From NCBI GenBank assembly GCA_963712765.1, contig CAVQIX010000005.1, forward strand, positions 1 through 64,000: a DNA stretch of 64,000 nt, in the 5' to 3' direction. Position numbers and translations under genes: made by a program. The notes beneath the pieces were generated by a model, which did no database searches, was not told the DNA's origin, and saw only the letters and a list, made by a program, of their open reading frames with translations. Below are positions 42,318 through 49,895 of this stretch, one piece after another. How positions within the stretch are numbered: position 1 is the first letter of the stretch; each line of letters opens with the position of its first letter. Source of the DNA: CAXMST01 sp963712765. GTDB lineage: Bacteria > Actinomycetota > Thermoleophilia > Solirubrobacterales > 70-9.

Positions 42318-43067
42318 GCAGAGCGCGACGAGATCCAGGGCCTCCCCGATTCCGTCACGGCCCGGCCGGAAGTCGTCGATCGCGATCGATTCCGCGGCCG
42401 GGTCCGGCCTGGACCGGAGCCGGCGCAGGGAAAGATCGTAGAGCCGCCTGCGAAGGCCCAGCGGGAGTCGCCTACGAAGCGAGAGCGGGTCGACCCGGAC
42501 AGCCCAGCGGAGGATTCGGCGCTCGCGTTCGATCAGCCGCAGGTAGGCGGGAGAGCCGAATATCCCCGTCACCTCGACCAGGTCGAAATGGGCCCGACAG
42601 AGCGCGCTGAGCTCGGCGGCTGAGAACTCGACCTCGTGGTAGGGGTCGACGATCTCGTCGGCCAACCCGAACGTGAACCGATTCGGGGTCACGAAGGCGG
42701 CCTTTCCTCCCGGTCGCAGCAGGCGAGCCACCTCGGCCAAGACCACCCCGGGATCCGGTACGTGCTCGAGCGAGTGCACCGCCACGACGGCGTCGAACGC
42801 TGCATCGCCAAAGGGCAGATCGCGCATGTCGGCGACCACCGTCTCCCGTCTCTGACCGGCTAGTGAGGCAGCGTGCAGATCGACCCCGACGGTCTCCCGC
42901 TCGCCGAGCAGTTCGTAGCTGTGGCCGGTGCCGCAGCCGAGGTCGAGCAGGCGGCCCGACGGGAGCAGGTCGCCGCAGAGGGCGTAGGCCGCCGCGTGCC
43001 GCTGGAAGGTCGGATTGAACCCGCCCGCATTGGTGCCGACGCGCTCCCCGGTGACGGTGGAGCCCAT
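42312..43067 (-). CDS. Class I SAM-dependent methyltransferase
   Basis: 251 aa. Motif I LLDLGCGTGHSYELLGE, then VGVDLHAASL, MRDLPFGDAAFDAVVAVHSLEHVPDPGVVLAEVARLLRPGGKAAFVTPN. This is the Methyltransf_11/23 type that often modifies sugars or quinones. ATG 43067 shares a base with the glycosyltransferase stop (TGATG), so both are translated from one message, probably in surface glycan synthesis. Confidence 0.85.
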   Translation of the reverse strand: MGSTVTGERVGTNAGGFNPTFQRHAAAYALCGDLLPSGRLLDLGCGTGHSYELLGERETVGVDLHAASLAGQRRETVVADMRDLPFGDAAFDAVVAVHSLEHVPDPGVVLAEVARLLRPGGKAAFVTPNRFTFGLADEIVDPYHEVEFSAAELSALCRAHFDLVEVTGIFGSPAYLRLIERERRILRWAVRVDPLSLRRRLPLGLRRRLYDLSLRRLRSRPDPAAESIAIDDFRPGRDGIGEALDLVALCG

Positions 43068-43813
43068 CAGCTGAATCGGCGCGAACGCAGCAATCCGCGC
43101 CGGTGCAGGACGAGGCGCCCGCATGCGAGCAGGGTTTGCAACCCGTAACGCGTGGCCGCCGCCGGGCCGATCGAGGAGGCACCGCTGAAATAGCGACTGC
43201 GGGCGGGCACCTCGGTGATCCGGAAGCCGTAGTGAGACGCCTGCAGCAACAACTCGGAGTCGAAGCTGAAGTCCGACGCATTCCTGAGGAACGGGACGCC
43301 GAGCAGCAGTCGTCTCGAATATGCACGGTAGCCGGTGTGAAGGTCGGTCGACTGAGTTCCAAGGACCCGATTCTCGGCCGCCGTCAGCACCCTGTTCGCC
43401 ACTCGCTTGTAAAAGGGCATGCCGTCGCTTCGGGCCGTCCCGGGAACCAGCATGCGCGAGCCGAGGACAAGGTCGGCCTCGTCCGCGAGGACGGGGGCGA
43501 TCAACTGCGGGATCAACGAGGGGTCGTACTGACCGTCCGGATGGAGCATGACCACGATCTCGGCGTCGCGCTGCAGCACATCGAGGTAGCAGGTCTTCTG
43601 GTTGACGCCGTAGCCGGCGTTGTGCGGATGCCAGATGACGCGGACGCCGAGCTCCCTCGCAATCTCCAGCGTCCTGTCGGTGGAGCCGTCGTCGACGACG
43701 AGCACCTCGTCGATCCAATCCCGCGGGATCGCCTCGATCGTCGCCTCGATCGTGCGCGCGGCGTTGAGCGCGGGCATCACCACGCTCACCTTCCTTCCCG
43801 CCCGCTCAGACAC
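43067..43813 (-). CDS. Family 2 glycosyltransferase (polyprenyl-phosphate sugar transferase-like)
   Basis: 248 aa, GT-A fold. VSVVMPALNAARTIEATIEAI, then the nucleotide-binding VDDGSTDRT and the metal-binding region LHPDGQYDP; QSTDLHTGYRAYSRRLL follows. No C-terminal membrane anchor is evident. The HPDGQYDPSLI pattern is typical of dolichol-phosphate-mannose-synthase-like enzymes. GTG 43813 overlaps the upstream methyltransferase stop by 8 nt; ATG 43828 in the same frame is the alternative. Confidence 0.85.
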   Translation of the reverse strand: MSERAGRKVSVVMPALNAARTIEATIEAIPRDWIDEVLVVDDGSTDRTLEIARELGVRVIWHPHNAGYGVNQKTCYLDVLQRDAEIVVMLHPDGQYDPSLIPQLIAPVLADEADLVLGSRMLVPGTARSDGMPFYKRVANRVLTAAENRVLGTQSTDLHTGYRAYSRRLLLGVPFLRNASDFSFDSELLLQASHYGFRITEVPARSRYFSGASSIGPAAATRYGLQTLLACGRLVLHRRGLLRSRRFS

Positions 43814-44687
43814 GCCTGGCCTCGACATAGATGCTGCCGCCGCGCCCGATCGCCGCCTCCGCGACGGCGGCCCCGCTCGCAACCGGGAGCAGCAGCGCCG
43901 CGCCGAGCAGGGTCGCTGCACGCGCCGGCCCGCCTCGACGTCGTCGTTGCGCCGGCGGCGTCCTGATCGCGTCGTAGAGATCCGGTGATCCTGGGAGCGC
44001 TCCGAGCATGCCTTGAAGCCAGCCGAAGACCGATTGGCCACCGCGCAGGCCACTCGTCCGCGCGGGCCGCAGGCCCGCTTCTCGCAGGGCTCTCAGCAAC
44101 GCGGGCGCGGGAACATGGATGAGGTGGCGCGGCAGATCCAGGGCGAACCAGCGCGGCCCGAACACCCGTGCTTGGACGCTGGCGGGGTTCGGCATCGCAA
44201 CCACGACGACGCCGTCGGCGCTGAGCAGCGCCGGAAGCTCCGCGAGCAGCCGCCCTGGCTCTCGCAGATGCTCGAGGCTGTGCCAGAGGACGATCGCGGC
44301 CCAGCCTTGTGGCGGCCGCGGGGGCAGCTCGAGTCTGTCGGAACCGGGATTGCGCTCGCTGCCCTGGCCATCCCTGCCACGCCGCCCCAAGGCCTCGAGC
44401 AGCCAGCCCTCCCCCGAGCCGATGTCGAGCACGGGGCCGGGCGAGGCGATCCGGTCGATCCGGCTTGCGAGCCGCCCACGCAGTCTCCGCAGCAGCGGCT
44501 CGAGCGGACCGGAGAAGCGCCCCCCGGCGGGCCGGTACCAGCCGGTGTAGGCCTGGTCCAGCTCGGCCACGCTCGGAGCCGGGTCCGTGCTCAGCACGCC
44601 GCAACGCTCGCACCGGCGCAGGCGCTCGCCGACCAGCGGTCCATCGAGGCTCGCGCCGCACCAGCCGCAGGTCTGACCGTCGACCAC
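43806..44687 (-). CDS. Zinc-ribbon SAM-dependent methyltransferase
   Basis: 293 aa. An N-terminal zinc ribbon (CGWCGASL...RRCERCGVL) is followed by a class I methyltransferase domain: GPVLDIGSGEGWLLEALGRRG, IVLWHSLEHLREPGRLLAELPALLSADGVVVVAMPNPAS, RHLIHVPAPALLRALREAGL. This domain order is common in methyltransferases of polysaccharide clusters. The hydrophobic stretch AATLLGAALLLPVASGAAVAEAAIG near the C-terminus may contact the membrane. GTG 44687 with a GGTGGGG stretch upstream. Confidence 0.82.
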   Translation of the reverse strand: MVDGQTCGWCGASLDGPLVGERLRRCERCGVLSTDPAPSVAELDQAYTGWYRPAGGRFSGPLEPLLRRLRGRLASRIDRIASPGPVLDIGSGEGWLLEALGRRGRDGQGSERNPGSDRLELPPRPPQGWAAIVLWHSLEHLREPGRLLAELPALLSADGVVVVAMPNPASVQARVFGPRWFALDLPRHLIHVPAPALLRALREAGLRPARTSGLRGGQSVFGWLQGMLGALPGSPDLYDAIRTPPAQRRRRGGPARAATLLGAALLLPVASGAAVAEAAIGRGGSIYVEARRV

Positions 44688-44736
44688 ACTCGAACCCCCA
44701 CCTGTACGTGGTCGGCACGAAGGCCGGGCCCGGGGC

Positions 44737-45279
44737 TCAGCCACCGAGCTCGCGGCCCAGCTCCCGGCACTGCGCCTTGCTCAGCGCGGAGGGACAGGCG
44801 GGGCTGGTTGGGCCGCCCCGGCCGGCCTGCTCGAGGAGCTTGCCGAACTCCCGGCACTGGGCGCTCGTGAATACCGGCGGACAATCCCTCTTGCCGACCG
44901 TGGTGCTCGGCTGCTTCAGCGATTTGGCCAGCGCCCGACATTGGCTGCTTGTCAGCGCCTCCGGGCAGCCCTCGGGCACCGAGCTACCGCTCTTGCCGGA
45001 TTCCCGGGACGAGCCGGATCCCGACCCCGATCCACCGGAGGCGTCGCCGCGCGAGCCGCCCTTTCCGCCGCCGTTGCCGGCCGTACCCTCCGACTGCGCC
45101 GCGCCCTCCCGCCCTGACGGCGGCGGATCTCCAGAGCTGCCCTCGCTTGCAGCGCCCTCCTCCACGGCCACGGTCGAGACCCCGCCATCGGCGTCTCGGC
45201 CGCCGATGATCAGCAGCGCGGCGGCCACGATGAGCGCAAGCGACGCCGCTGACACGAACCAGATCCGTCTCGACTCCAT
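44737..45279 (-). CDS. Membrane-anchored protein with three Cys-x8-Cys repeats
   Basis: 180 aa. N-terminal transmembrane segment (residues ~6-26), then a low-complexity Gly/Ser/Glu linker (~27-100). Then three repeats of ~20 residues at ~104-122, ~132-150 and ~161-179, each C-P-x(6-7)-QCR-x(3-5)-L, with Cys pairs 105/114, 133/142 and 162/171. The layout suggests three small disulfide-closed modules outside the cell. I do not recognise the family. ATG 45279; a GATCCT box 6 nt upstream is weak. It diverges from the zinc-ribbon gene at 45389. Confidence 0.75.
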   Translation of the reverse strand: MESRRIWFVSAASLALIVAAALLIIGGRDADGGVSTVAVEEGAASEGSSGDPPPSGREGAAQSEGTAGNGGGKGGSRGDASGGSGSGSGSSRESGKSGSSVPEGCPEALTSSQCRALAKSLKQPSTTVGKRDCPPVFTSAQCREFGKLLEQAGRGGPTSPACPSALSKAQCRELGRELGG

Positions 45280-45373
45280 CGCTGCAGGATCGCACAACAG
45301 GGCGTCGGTGCAAGCCTGAATCGCCGCCGGAGGCGCCCGCCAGCGCGCGCACGTTTTAGCGCGCGCGTTGTAA

Positions 45374-45379
45374 TAGCTT
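45374..45379 (+). promoter_or_regulatory. -10 box of the zinc-ribbon membrane protein gene (TAGCTT)
   Basis: TAGCTT ends 9 nt before ATG 45389. Confidence 0.4.
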
Positions 45380-45388
45380 GCAACCCCG

Positions 45389-46042
45389 ATGTACTGCCCC
45401 GCCTGCGGACACGAGAACCCCGACAGCAACCGGTTCTGCACCAGCTGCGGGGTTGACCTCGCGGCGCTGCGGGAGCCCGGGCGGGAGACGAAGGCGGGGG
45501 GGCCCGGCTCGCGCCTGCCGATGTTGCTCGGCAGCACCCGCAGAGAGCGTCTGGTCACCGCCGGCACGGTAGTTGCGATCCTCGTCGCCGTGGTCGCGTT
45601 TTTCGCGCTCGATACAGGCGAGGAGGAGCCGCTCGACGACCCCTACACGCTCGCCGCCGACGCGCAGTGCGTGGCGGCCAAGGAAGCCGTCGCGGCGCGC
45701 GCCGGGCGGCTGGGCGCCCGCGGGACGAGCGTCGAGGACTACGCGAGCGCCCTCTCCGAGCAGTTGCTCGTCTGGCGCTCTGAGTTCAATGCGATCGCGC
45801 CGCCCCCCGATCGCGCGGCTGCGGCGGAGCAGCTCTCCGCCGATCTACTCGGCGTGAGCTCTGCCTTTGCCGCCCTGGCGGAAGCCGGACGCAGCGGCGA
45901 CGGCGAGCGGGTCGAGTCCGCCGCGGCCGATGTCGATGCCTCCACCGGCGTGCTGGAGCAGACGGTCGCCGACCTCGGTTTGAGCGACTGCGACGCCCTC
46001 GGTGTGCGCTTGGCCCCCGACGATTCGCCTCCTGCCCCCTAG
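45389..46042 (+). CDS. Zinc-ribbon membrane protein with extracellular helical domain
   Basis: 217 aa. A cytosolic double zinc knuckle (MYCPACGHENPDSNRFCTSCG) is followed by one transmembrane segment (~57-74) and an outer Ala-rich helical domain (~85-205) bounded by Cys94 and Cys201. The helical domain resembles the C-terminal domain of the glycosyltransferase fusion at 46862-48655 in its ADxxC start, central PPP/PP turn and closing G-L/F-x2-C. Function unknown. Confidence 0.78.
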   Translation: MYCPACGHENPDSNRFCTSCGVDLAALREPGRETKAGGPGSRLPMLLGSTRRERLVTAGTVVAILVAVVAFFALDTGEEEPLDDPYTLAADAQCVAAKEAVAARAGRLGARGTSVEDYASALSEQLLVWRSEFNAIAPPPDRAAAAEQLSADLLGVSSAFAALAEAGRSGDGERVESAAADVDASTGVLEQTVADLGLSDCDALGVRLAPDDSPPAP

Positions 46043-46137
46043 CCCGTTGTCCATTGAGGTTGCATCCCGCCGCCCGATGTGATCGAATCAGTGCTGGATA
46101 TCAGCTAGCAGGACTGGCCAAGGGAGGTCACACGGAA

Positions 46138-46734
46138 ATGAAACGTCGCTACGCGATCTTGGGTATGGCAAGTCTTCTGGCGGTAGCGCTCGCGGTTCCC
46201 GCGCTTGGCGGACCGAGCAACCCGGTCGCCGAAGGCGCCGCCAGCGCGAAGAAGATCGCCAAGAAGGCCAAGAAGAAGGCCAAGCAGGCGAACAAGGCGG
46301 CCAAGGCCGCCCAGGCCTCCGCGAACAGCGCTCAGAGCTCCGCGAACAGCGCTCAGTCGACCGCCAACGGCGCTCAGACCGCAGCCGAAGGTGCTCAGGC
46401 CTCCGCTGATGCGGCACAGGCCACCGCTGACGGCGCCCAGTCTGCGGCCAACTCGGCACAGAGCACCGCAGATGCCGCCTACAGCGACGTCGATTTCAAC
46501 AGCGGCACGACCAGCCCCACGGACTCGAGTCCGACCAGGCTCGCCAGCGCGGCCTGCGACAGCGGCTATGAGGTGACCGGCGGCGGGTACACGATCGGCG
46601 GGGCCGGCAACGATGCGATCACCACGGCGATCAACCAGCAGTACGGCAGCGGCTGGCTCGTCCTCGCCCAGGAGATCCCAGGGGGAACCGCCTCAACCTG
46701 GAACCTGACGGTCTCGGTCAACTGCATCGACTGA
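46138..46734 (+). CDS. Secreted coiled-coil protein with eight Ala-rich heptads
   Basis: 198 aa. Signal peptide MKRRYAILGMASLLAVALAVPALG, a Lys/Ala-rich segment (KKIAKKAKKKAKQANKAAK), then eight 7-residue repeats of the form SANSAQS at residues 61-116, and a C-terminal domain (~117-198) with two Cys (ASAACDSGYEVTGGGY ... VSVNCID). The repeats suit a stalk or trimeric coiled coil; the Lys stretch could contact the wall or acidic polymers. ATG 46138 has GGGAGG 11 nt upstream. Followed by a strong terminator. Family not recognised. Confidence 0.82.
   Translation: MKRRYAILGMASLLAVALAVPALGGPSNPVAEGAASAKKIAKKAKKKAKQANKAAKAAQASANSAQSSANSAQSTANGAQTAAEGAQASADAAQATADGAQSAANSAQSTADAAYSDVDFNSGTTSPTDSSPTRLASAACDSGYEVTGGGYTIGGAGNDAITTAINQQYGSGWLVLAQEIPGGTASTWNLTVSVNCID
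46318..46485 (+). repeat. 21-bp tandem coding repeats (eight heptads)
   Basis: Eight 21-nt units encode the heptads. The first two units (46318-46338 and 46339-46359) share 18 identical leading bases, tccgcgaacagcgctcag; later units have diverged at third positions. This indicates expansion by unit duplication. Confidence 0.8.
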
Positions 46735-46762
46735 TCCCGTAGCAGAGACCCAAACGAGTTCC

Positions 46763-46797
46763 GAAGCCGCTCGGCCCGATCAGGGCCGGGCGGCTTC
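46763..46797 (+). terminator. Terminator after the coiled-coil protein gene
   Basis: 15-position stem (8 bp, one T-G wobble, 6 bp) with a 5-nt loop GATCA, from GAAGCCGC to GCGGCTTC, 28 nt after the stop codon and followed by an AT-rich ATATCT. Confidence 0.75.
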
Positions 46798-46861
46798 ATA
46801 TCTCTCCGGCCTCGGTGGAGGCGGGCGCGCAGCCGTCCTGATCTTCGTCCTCGCGCTGGCG

Positions 46862-48655
46862 GTGCGGATCGTCGTGATCGCCGCCGACCCGGGCTACGTC
46901 CCTCAGCACGACGCGTTCGACTACGACCGGCACGCTGATTCGATCGCAGCCGGTGAGGGCTTCCCCGTCTCCGGCTACGCACCGGGTGGTGGCGAAAGCG
47001 CCCTGCGCTCGCCCGGATACCCGTACCTGCTCGCAGCGACCTACGCGGTAACAGGGGTCGACGCCGACGGGGGCCGTCTGCTTGGGGCTGTGGCGGGGGC
47101 GCTGCTCGCGCTGCTCTGCTTCCTGGTCGCGAGCAGGATCTGGGGCCGGCGCACGGGCATCATCGCCGGGGCGCTGACTGCCCTCTTTCCCCCGCTCGTG
47201 CTGCTCAGCCGTGAGCTCTTCTCGGAGACGGTGTTCGCCAGCCTCGTACTCGCGGCTGTCCTCACGACACTCGAGTACCGCGCTCACGGGGGGCGACGTC
47301 TGCGCTGGGCGGCGTTGGCGGGCGCGGTCTGCGGACTCGCTGCGCTGACCCGGAACCCGGGCATCGTCCTGATCGTGCCGATCATGCTCGGAGCGTGGGT
47401 GGGGGAGCGCCGTCTGACCCTCCGAGCGCTCATGGGGCCGGGAGTCGTCTTTCTCGTTGCCGCGGTCGTGATCGCTCCGTGGACGATTCGCAACGCGACC
47501 GAGTTCGGTCGCTTCATCCCGATCGCAACGGCCACCGGCTTCGGGCTCGCCGGGACCTACAACGAGACCAGCCGCACCGATCCCGAGTTCCCGAGCTCGT
47601 GGCGAGCGCCGAATCGGATCCCCGACTTCGAGGCGGTCTTTCAGGCGCCGGGGGTCGACGAGGGAACTCTCGACGCCGAGCTCCGCAGCGAAGCTCTTGA
47701 TCACGCTTCCGATCACCCCGCCTACGTCTTCGAGGTGATCGGCGCGAACCTGCGGCGAATGCTGCTGATAGAGGAGGATTCAGTGGTCGACGGCGGTACC
47801 GAGGTCGCCGATCGCGGAATCGGTAGCGGATCGAGCGGAATCGAGCGCGTCTCGTTGCTGCTCGTCATCCCCCTGGCGGGGATCGGCATACTCGTGCTGA
47901 TGAAGGGACGGGTGCAGACCCCCGCGGGCGAGGTCCGGCGTCCGCGCGGGCCGCTCTTCATGTGGTTGATTCCGATTCTGCTGGTGGCTGTGGCGCTCCC
48001 CGTCGCCGGTCTTCCGCGGTACAGGGTGCCCGCGGATCCGTTCATGCTGATGCTTGCCGCGGTTGCCATCGAGCGGGCGCTCACCCTGCTTGGGGGCCGT
48101 ATCCGGGCACGGCGTATAGCGGGCGTGGCCACCGTGGCGGTGCTCGCGGTGGCGCTGGTGGGCGGCTGCGGCGGGGGCAACGGAGAAACCCAGCCCGCGC
48201 AGCCGGGAGATCCCTCGACGGGGGCCGGCGCGAGCTCAGGGCTCCCGGAGTACATTGCACGAGCCGACCGGATCTGCGCCCAGGCGTTGCGGGAGTCGAG
48301 GCAGATCTCCCGCAGAGCGCTCGACGCCGGGGATGCGGGAAGCGATGGGCTCGAGTTCACGACCGAGCTCCTGATTGCCCCGGGTCTGAAGTCACGCCGC
48401 AATCAGCGCCGTAAGCTCGAGGCTCTCGAGGTCCCCGCCGACGCCCCACCGGAGCTCCGGACGTATCTCGACCTCTTTCCGCCCCTGGAGGAGTTGATCG
48501 TCCAACGGCTGGAAGCGGGCCGCGACAACGACCTCGAGCGCTCCCTCGAGCTCGAGACGCTGATGGTCAATCTCGCCGACGAGCAGAACCAGGCCGCCGC
48601 GGCGGTGGGCTTCGACGAATGCTCCGTCGACGTCCTCACCGACGCGCTGCAGTAG
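46862..48655 (+). CDS. Fusion: GT-C (ArnT/PMT-like) glycosyltransferase + lipobox + extracellular helical domain
   Basis: 597 aa from GTG 46862. Residues 1-~420 are a multi-pass GT-C enzyme: HDAFDYDRHADSIAAGEG loop with acidic residues, LRSPGYPYLLA, ALFPPLVLLSRELFSE, GLAALTRNPGIVLIVPI, LPRYRVPADPF. Expected to use polyprenyl-phosphate sugars. Then RIRARRIAGVATVAVLAVAL ends in V-G-G-C436, a lipoprotein-type signal, followed by a Gly/Pro linker and a helical domain (Cys472 to Cys587). The frame is unbroken. The first transmembrane helix begins upstream of GTG 46862 (LIFVLALAVRIVVIAAD from CTG 46838), and no ATG, GTG or TTG lies upstream in frame back to the stop at 46706-46708. Confidence 0.75.
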   Translation: MRIVVIAADPGYVPQHDAFDYDRHADSIAAGEGFPVSGYAPGGGESALRSPGYPYLLAATYAVTGVDADGGRLLGAVAGALLALLCFLVASRIWGRRTGIIAGALTALFPPLVLLSRELFSETVFASLVLAAVLTTLEYRAHGGRRLRWAALAGAVCGLAALTRNPGIVLIVPIMLGAWVGERRLTLRALMGPGVVFLVAAVVIAPWTIRNATEFGRFIPIATATGFGLAGTYNETSRTDPEFPSSWRAPNRIPDFEAVFQAPGVDEGTLDAELRSEALDHASDHPAYVFEVIGANLRRMLLIEEDSVVDGGTEVADRGIGSGSSGIERVSLLLVIPLAGIGILVLMKGRVQTPAGEVRRPRGPLFMWLIPILLVAVALPVAGLPRYRVPADPFMLMLAAVAIERALTLLGGRIRARRIAGVATVAVLAVALVGGCGGGNGETQPAQPGDPSTGAGASSGLPEYIARADRICAQALRESRQISRRALDAGDAGSDGLEFTTELLIAPGLKSRRNQRRKLEALEVPADAPPELRTYLDLFPPLEELIVQRLEAGRDNDLERSLELETLMVNLADEQNQAAAAVGFDECSVDVLTDALQ

Positions 48656-48658
48656 CCC

Positions 48659-49885
48659 GTGGCGCGCGGCATCTCGCGGGCTCCCGCCTCACCTACGCTC
48701 CAGCCCCCTCCTCGGCACCCCCACTTCCCCTTGGCCGACGGGCTGCGGGGGCTGGCCGCGATCGCGATCGTGGTGGTTCACGTCCACGTCTTCACCGGCG
48801 GCGCCGGCGGCGACTCACTCGTCGACCGGCTCGTGATCAGGCTCGACGTGGTGCTGCCGTTGTTCTTTGCACTCTCGGCGTTCCTGCTCTACCGGCCTCT
48901 CATCGCCCACCGTGGCGGAGGTCCGCCGGCGCCGAGCCTCGCGCGCTTCGGGCGCGGCCGCTTCCTACGGATCTATCCGCTCTACTGGGTTGTCCTCACG
49001 GTGCTGGCGATCGTTCCCGGGCTCGCCGGCGTGTTCAGCGACGAGTGGTGGCGCTTCTACACGCTGATCGCCAGCGCGGAGCCTACCTACTCGGCTTCCG
49101 AGTGCGTCGGCGAGGAGTTCAGCTGTGGGCTCCCCCAAACCTGGAGCCTGGTCGCCGAGATCACCTTCTACGCGCTGCTGCCGGCCTTCGCGGCCCTGAC
49201 CAACCGCCTCGCGCGCGGCAGGACGACCGCGGTCTGGGTCCGCAACGAACTGATCCTGATCTTCGCCATCGTCGGCACCGTGGTGGCGCTGTCGAGCCTC
49301 GGGATGCGGGATGAGCCGGTCTGGCGCTTCACCTTCTTCGGCTCGGCGCTGTGGTTCGCGGTCGGCCTCGTTCTCGCCCTCGGCAGCGTAAGCGGCCTGG
49401 CGAGGGCCCCGTTCAGGGCGATCGGGGCCCTCGCCGGGCGACCCGGGTTGGCCTGGCTTGCCGCCGGGGCCGTCTACGCAGCCCTCGCGCTCTCGCTGGA
49501 ACCGGTGCCGTTCATCGTCGCGAACGAGAGCACACCGGAGTATCTGCTCTCGCACCTCGGGTTCGCGCTGATCTGCCTGCTGGCGATGATCCCCGTGCTG
49601 CTGGGGAACCCCAACCTGGGGTGGCCTCGTCGGCTGATGGCCCGTCCCTGGGCCCTGTGGCTGGGGGCTCTCTCGTACGGGATCTACCTCTGGCACGTAA
49701 CGATCGCCTACCGCCTCGGCGTCGGCGGAGGCGAAGGGGGCTTCTGGATCGTCCTGGTGATGACGTTCGCCCTGACGATTCCGCTGGCGGCACTCACCTA
49801 CTACCTGGTCGAACTGCCCTCCCACGCCATGATCAAGCGACGGATCCCCGGTCTGCGGCGCCGCCGAGGGCAGAGGCGGCGGTAG
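48659..49885 (+). CDS. Acyltransferase 3 family (OafA/YrhL-like) membrane protein
   Basis: 408 aa, about ten transmembrane segments. Catalytic-type LADGLRGLAAIAIVVVHVHVF with His41, R-x-R motif GRGRFLRIYPLYW, and WSLVAEITFYALLPAF. O-acetylates or acylates exported glycans in known members. The C-terminus is strongly basic (RRRRGQRRR). GTG 48659 is 3 nt after the preceding stop with no Shine-Dalgarno, suggesting coupling with the glycosyltransferase. Converges on gcvPB. Confidence 0.9.
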   Translation: MARGISRAPASPTLQPPPRHPHFPLADGLRGLAAIAIVVVHVHVFTGGAGGDSLVDRLVIRLDVVLPLFFALSAFLLYRPLIAHRGGGPPAPSLARFGRGRFLRIYPLYWVVLTVLAIVPGLAGVFSDEWWRFYTLIASAEPTYSASECVGEEFSCGLPQTWSLVAEITFYALLPAFAALTNRLARGRTTAVWVRNELILIFAIVGTVVALSSLGMRDEPVWRFTFFGSALWFAVGLVLALGSVSGLARAPFRAIGALAGRPGLAWLAAGAVYAALALSLEPVPFIVANESTPEYLLSHLGFALICLLAMIPVLLGNPNLGWPRRLMARPWALWLGALSYGIYLWHVTIAYRLGVGGGEGGFWIVLVMTFALTIPLAALTYYLVELPSHAMIKRRIPGLRRRRGQRRR

Positions 49886-49895
49886 ACAACCGGGG

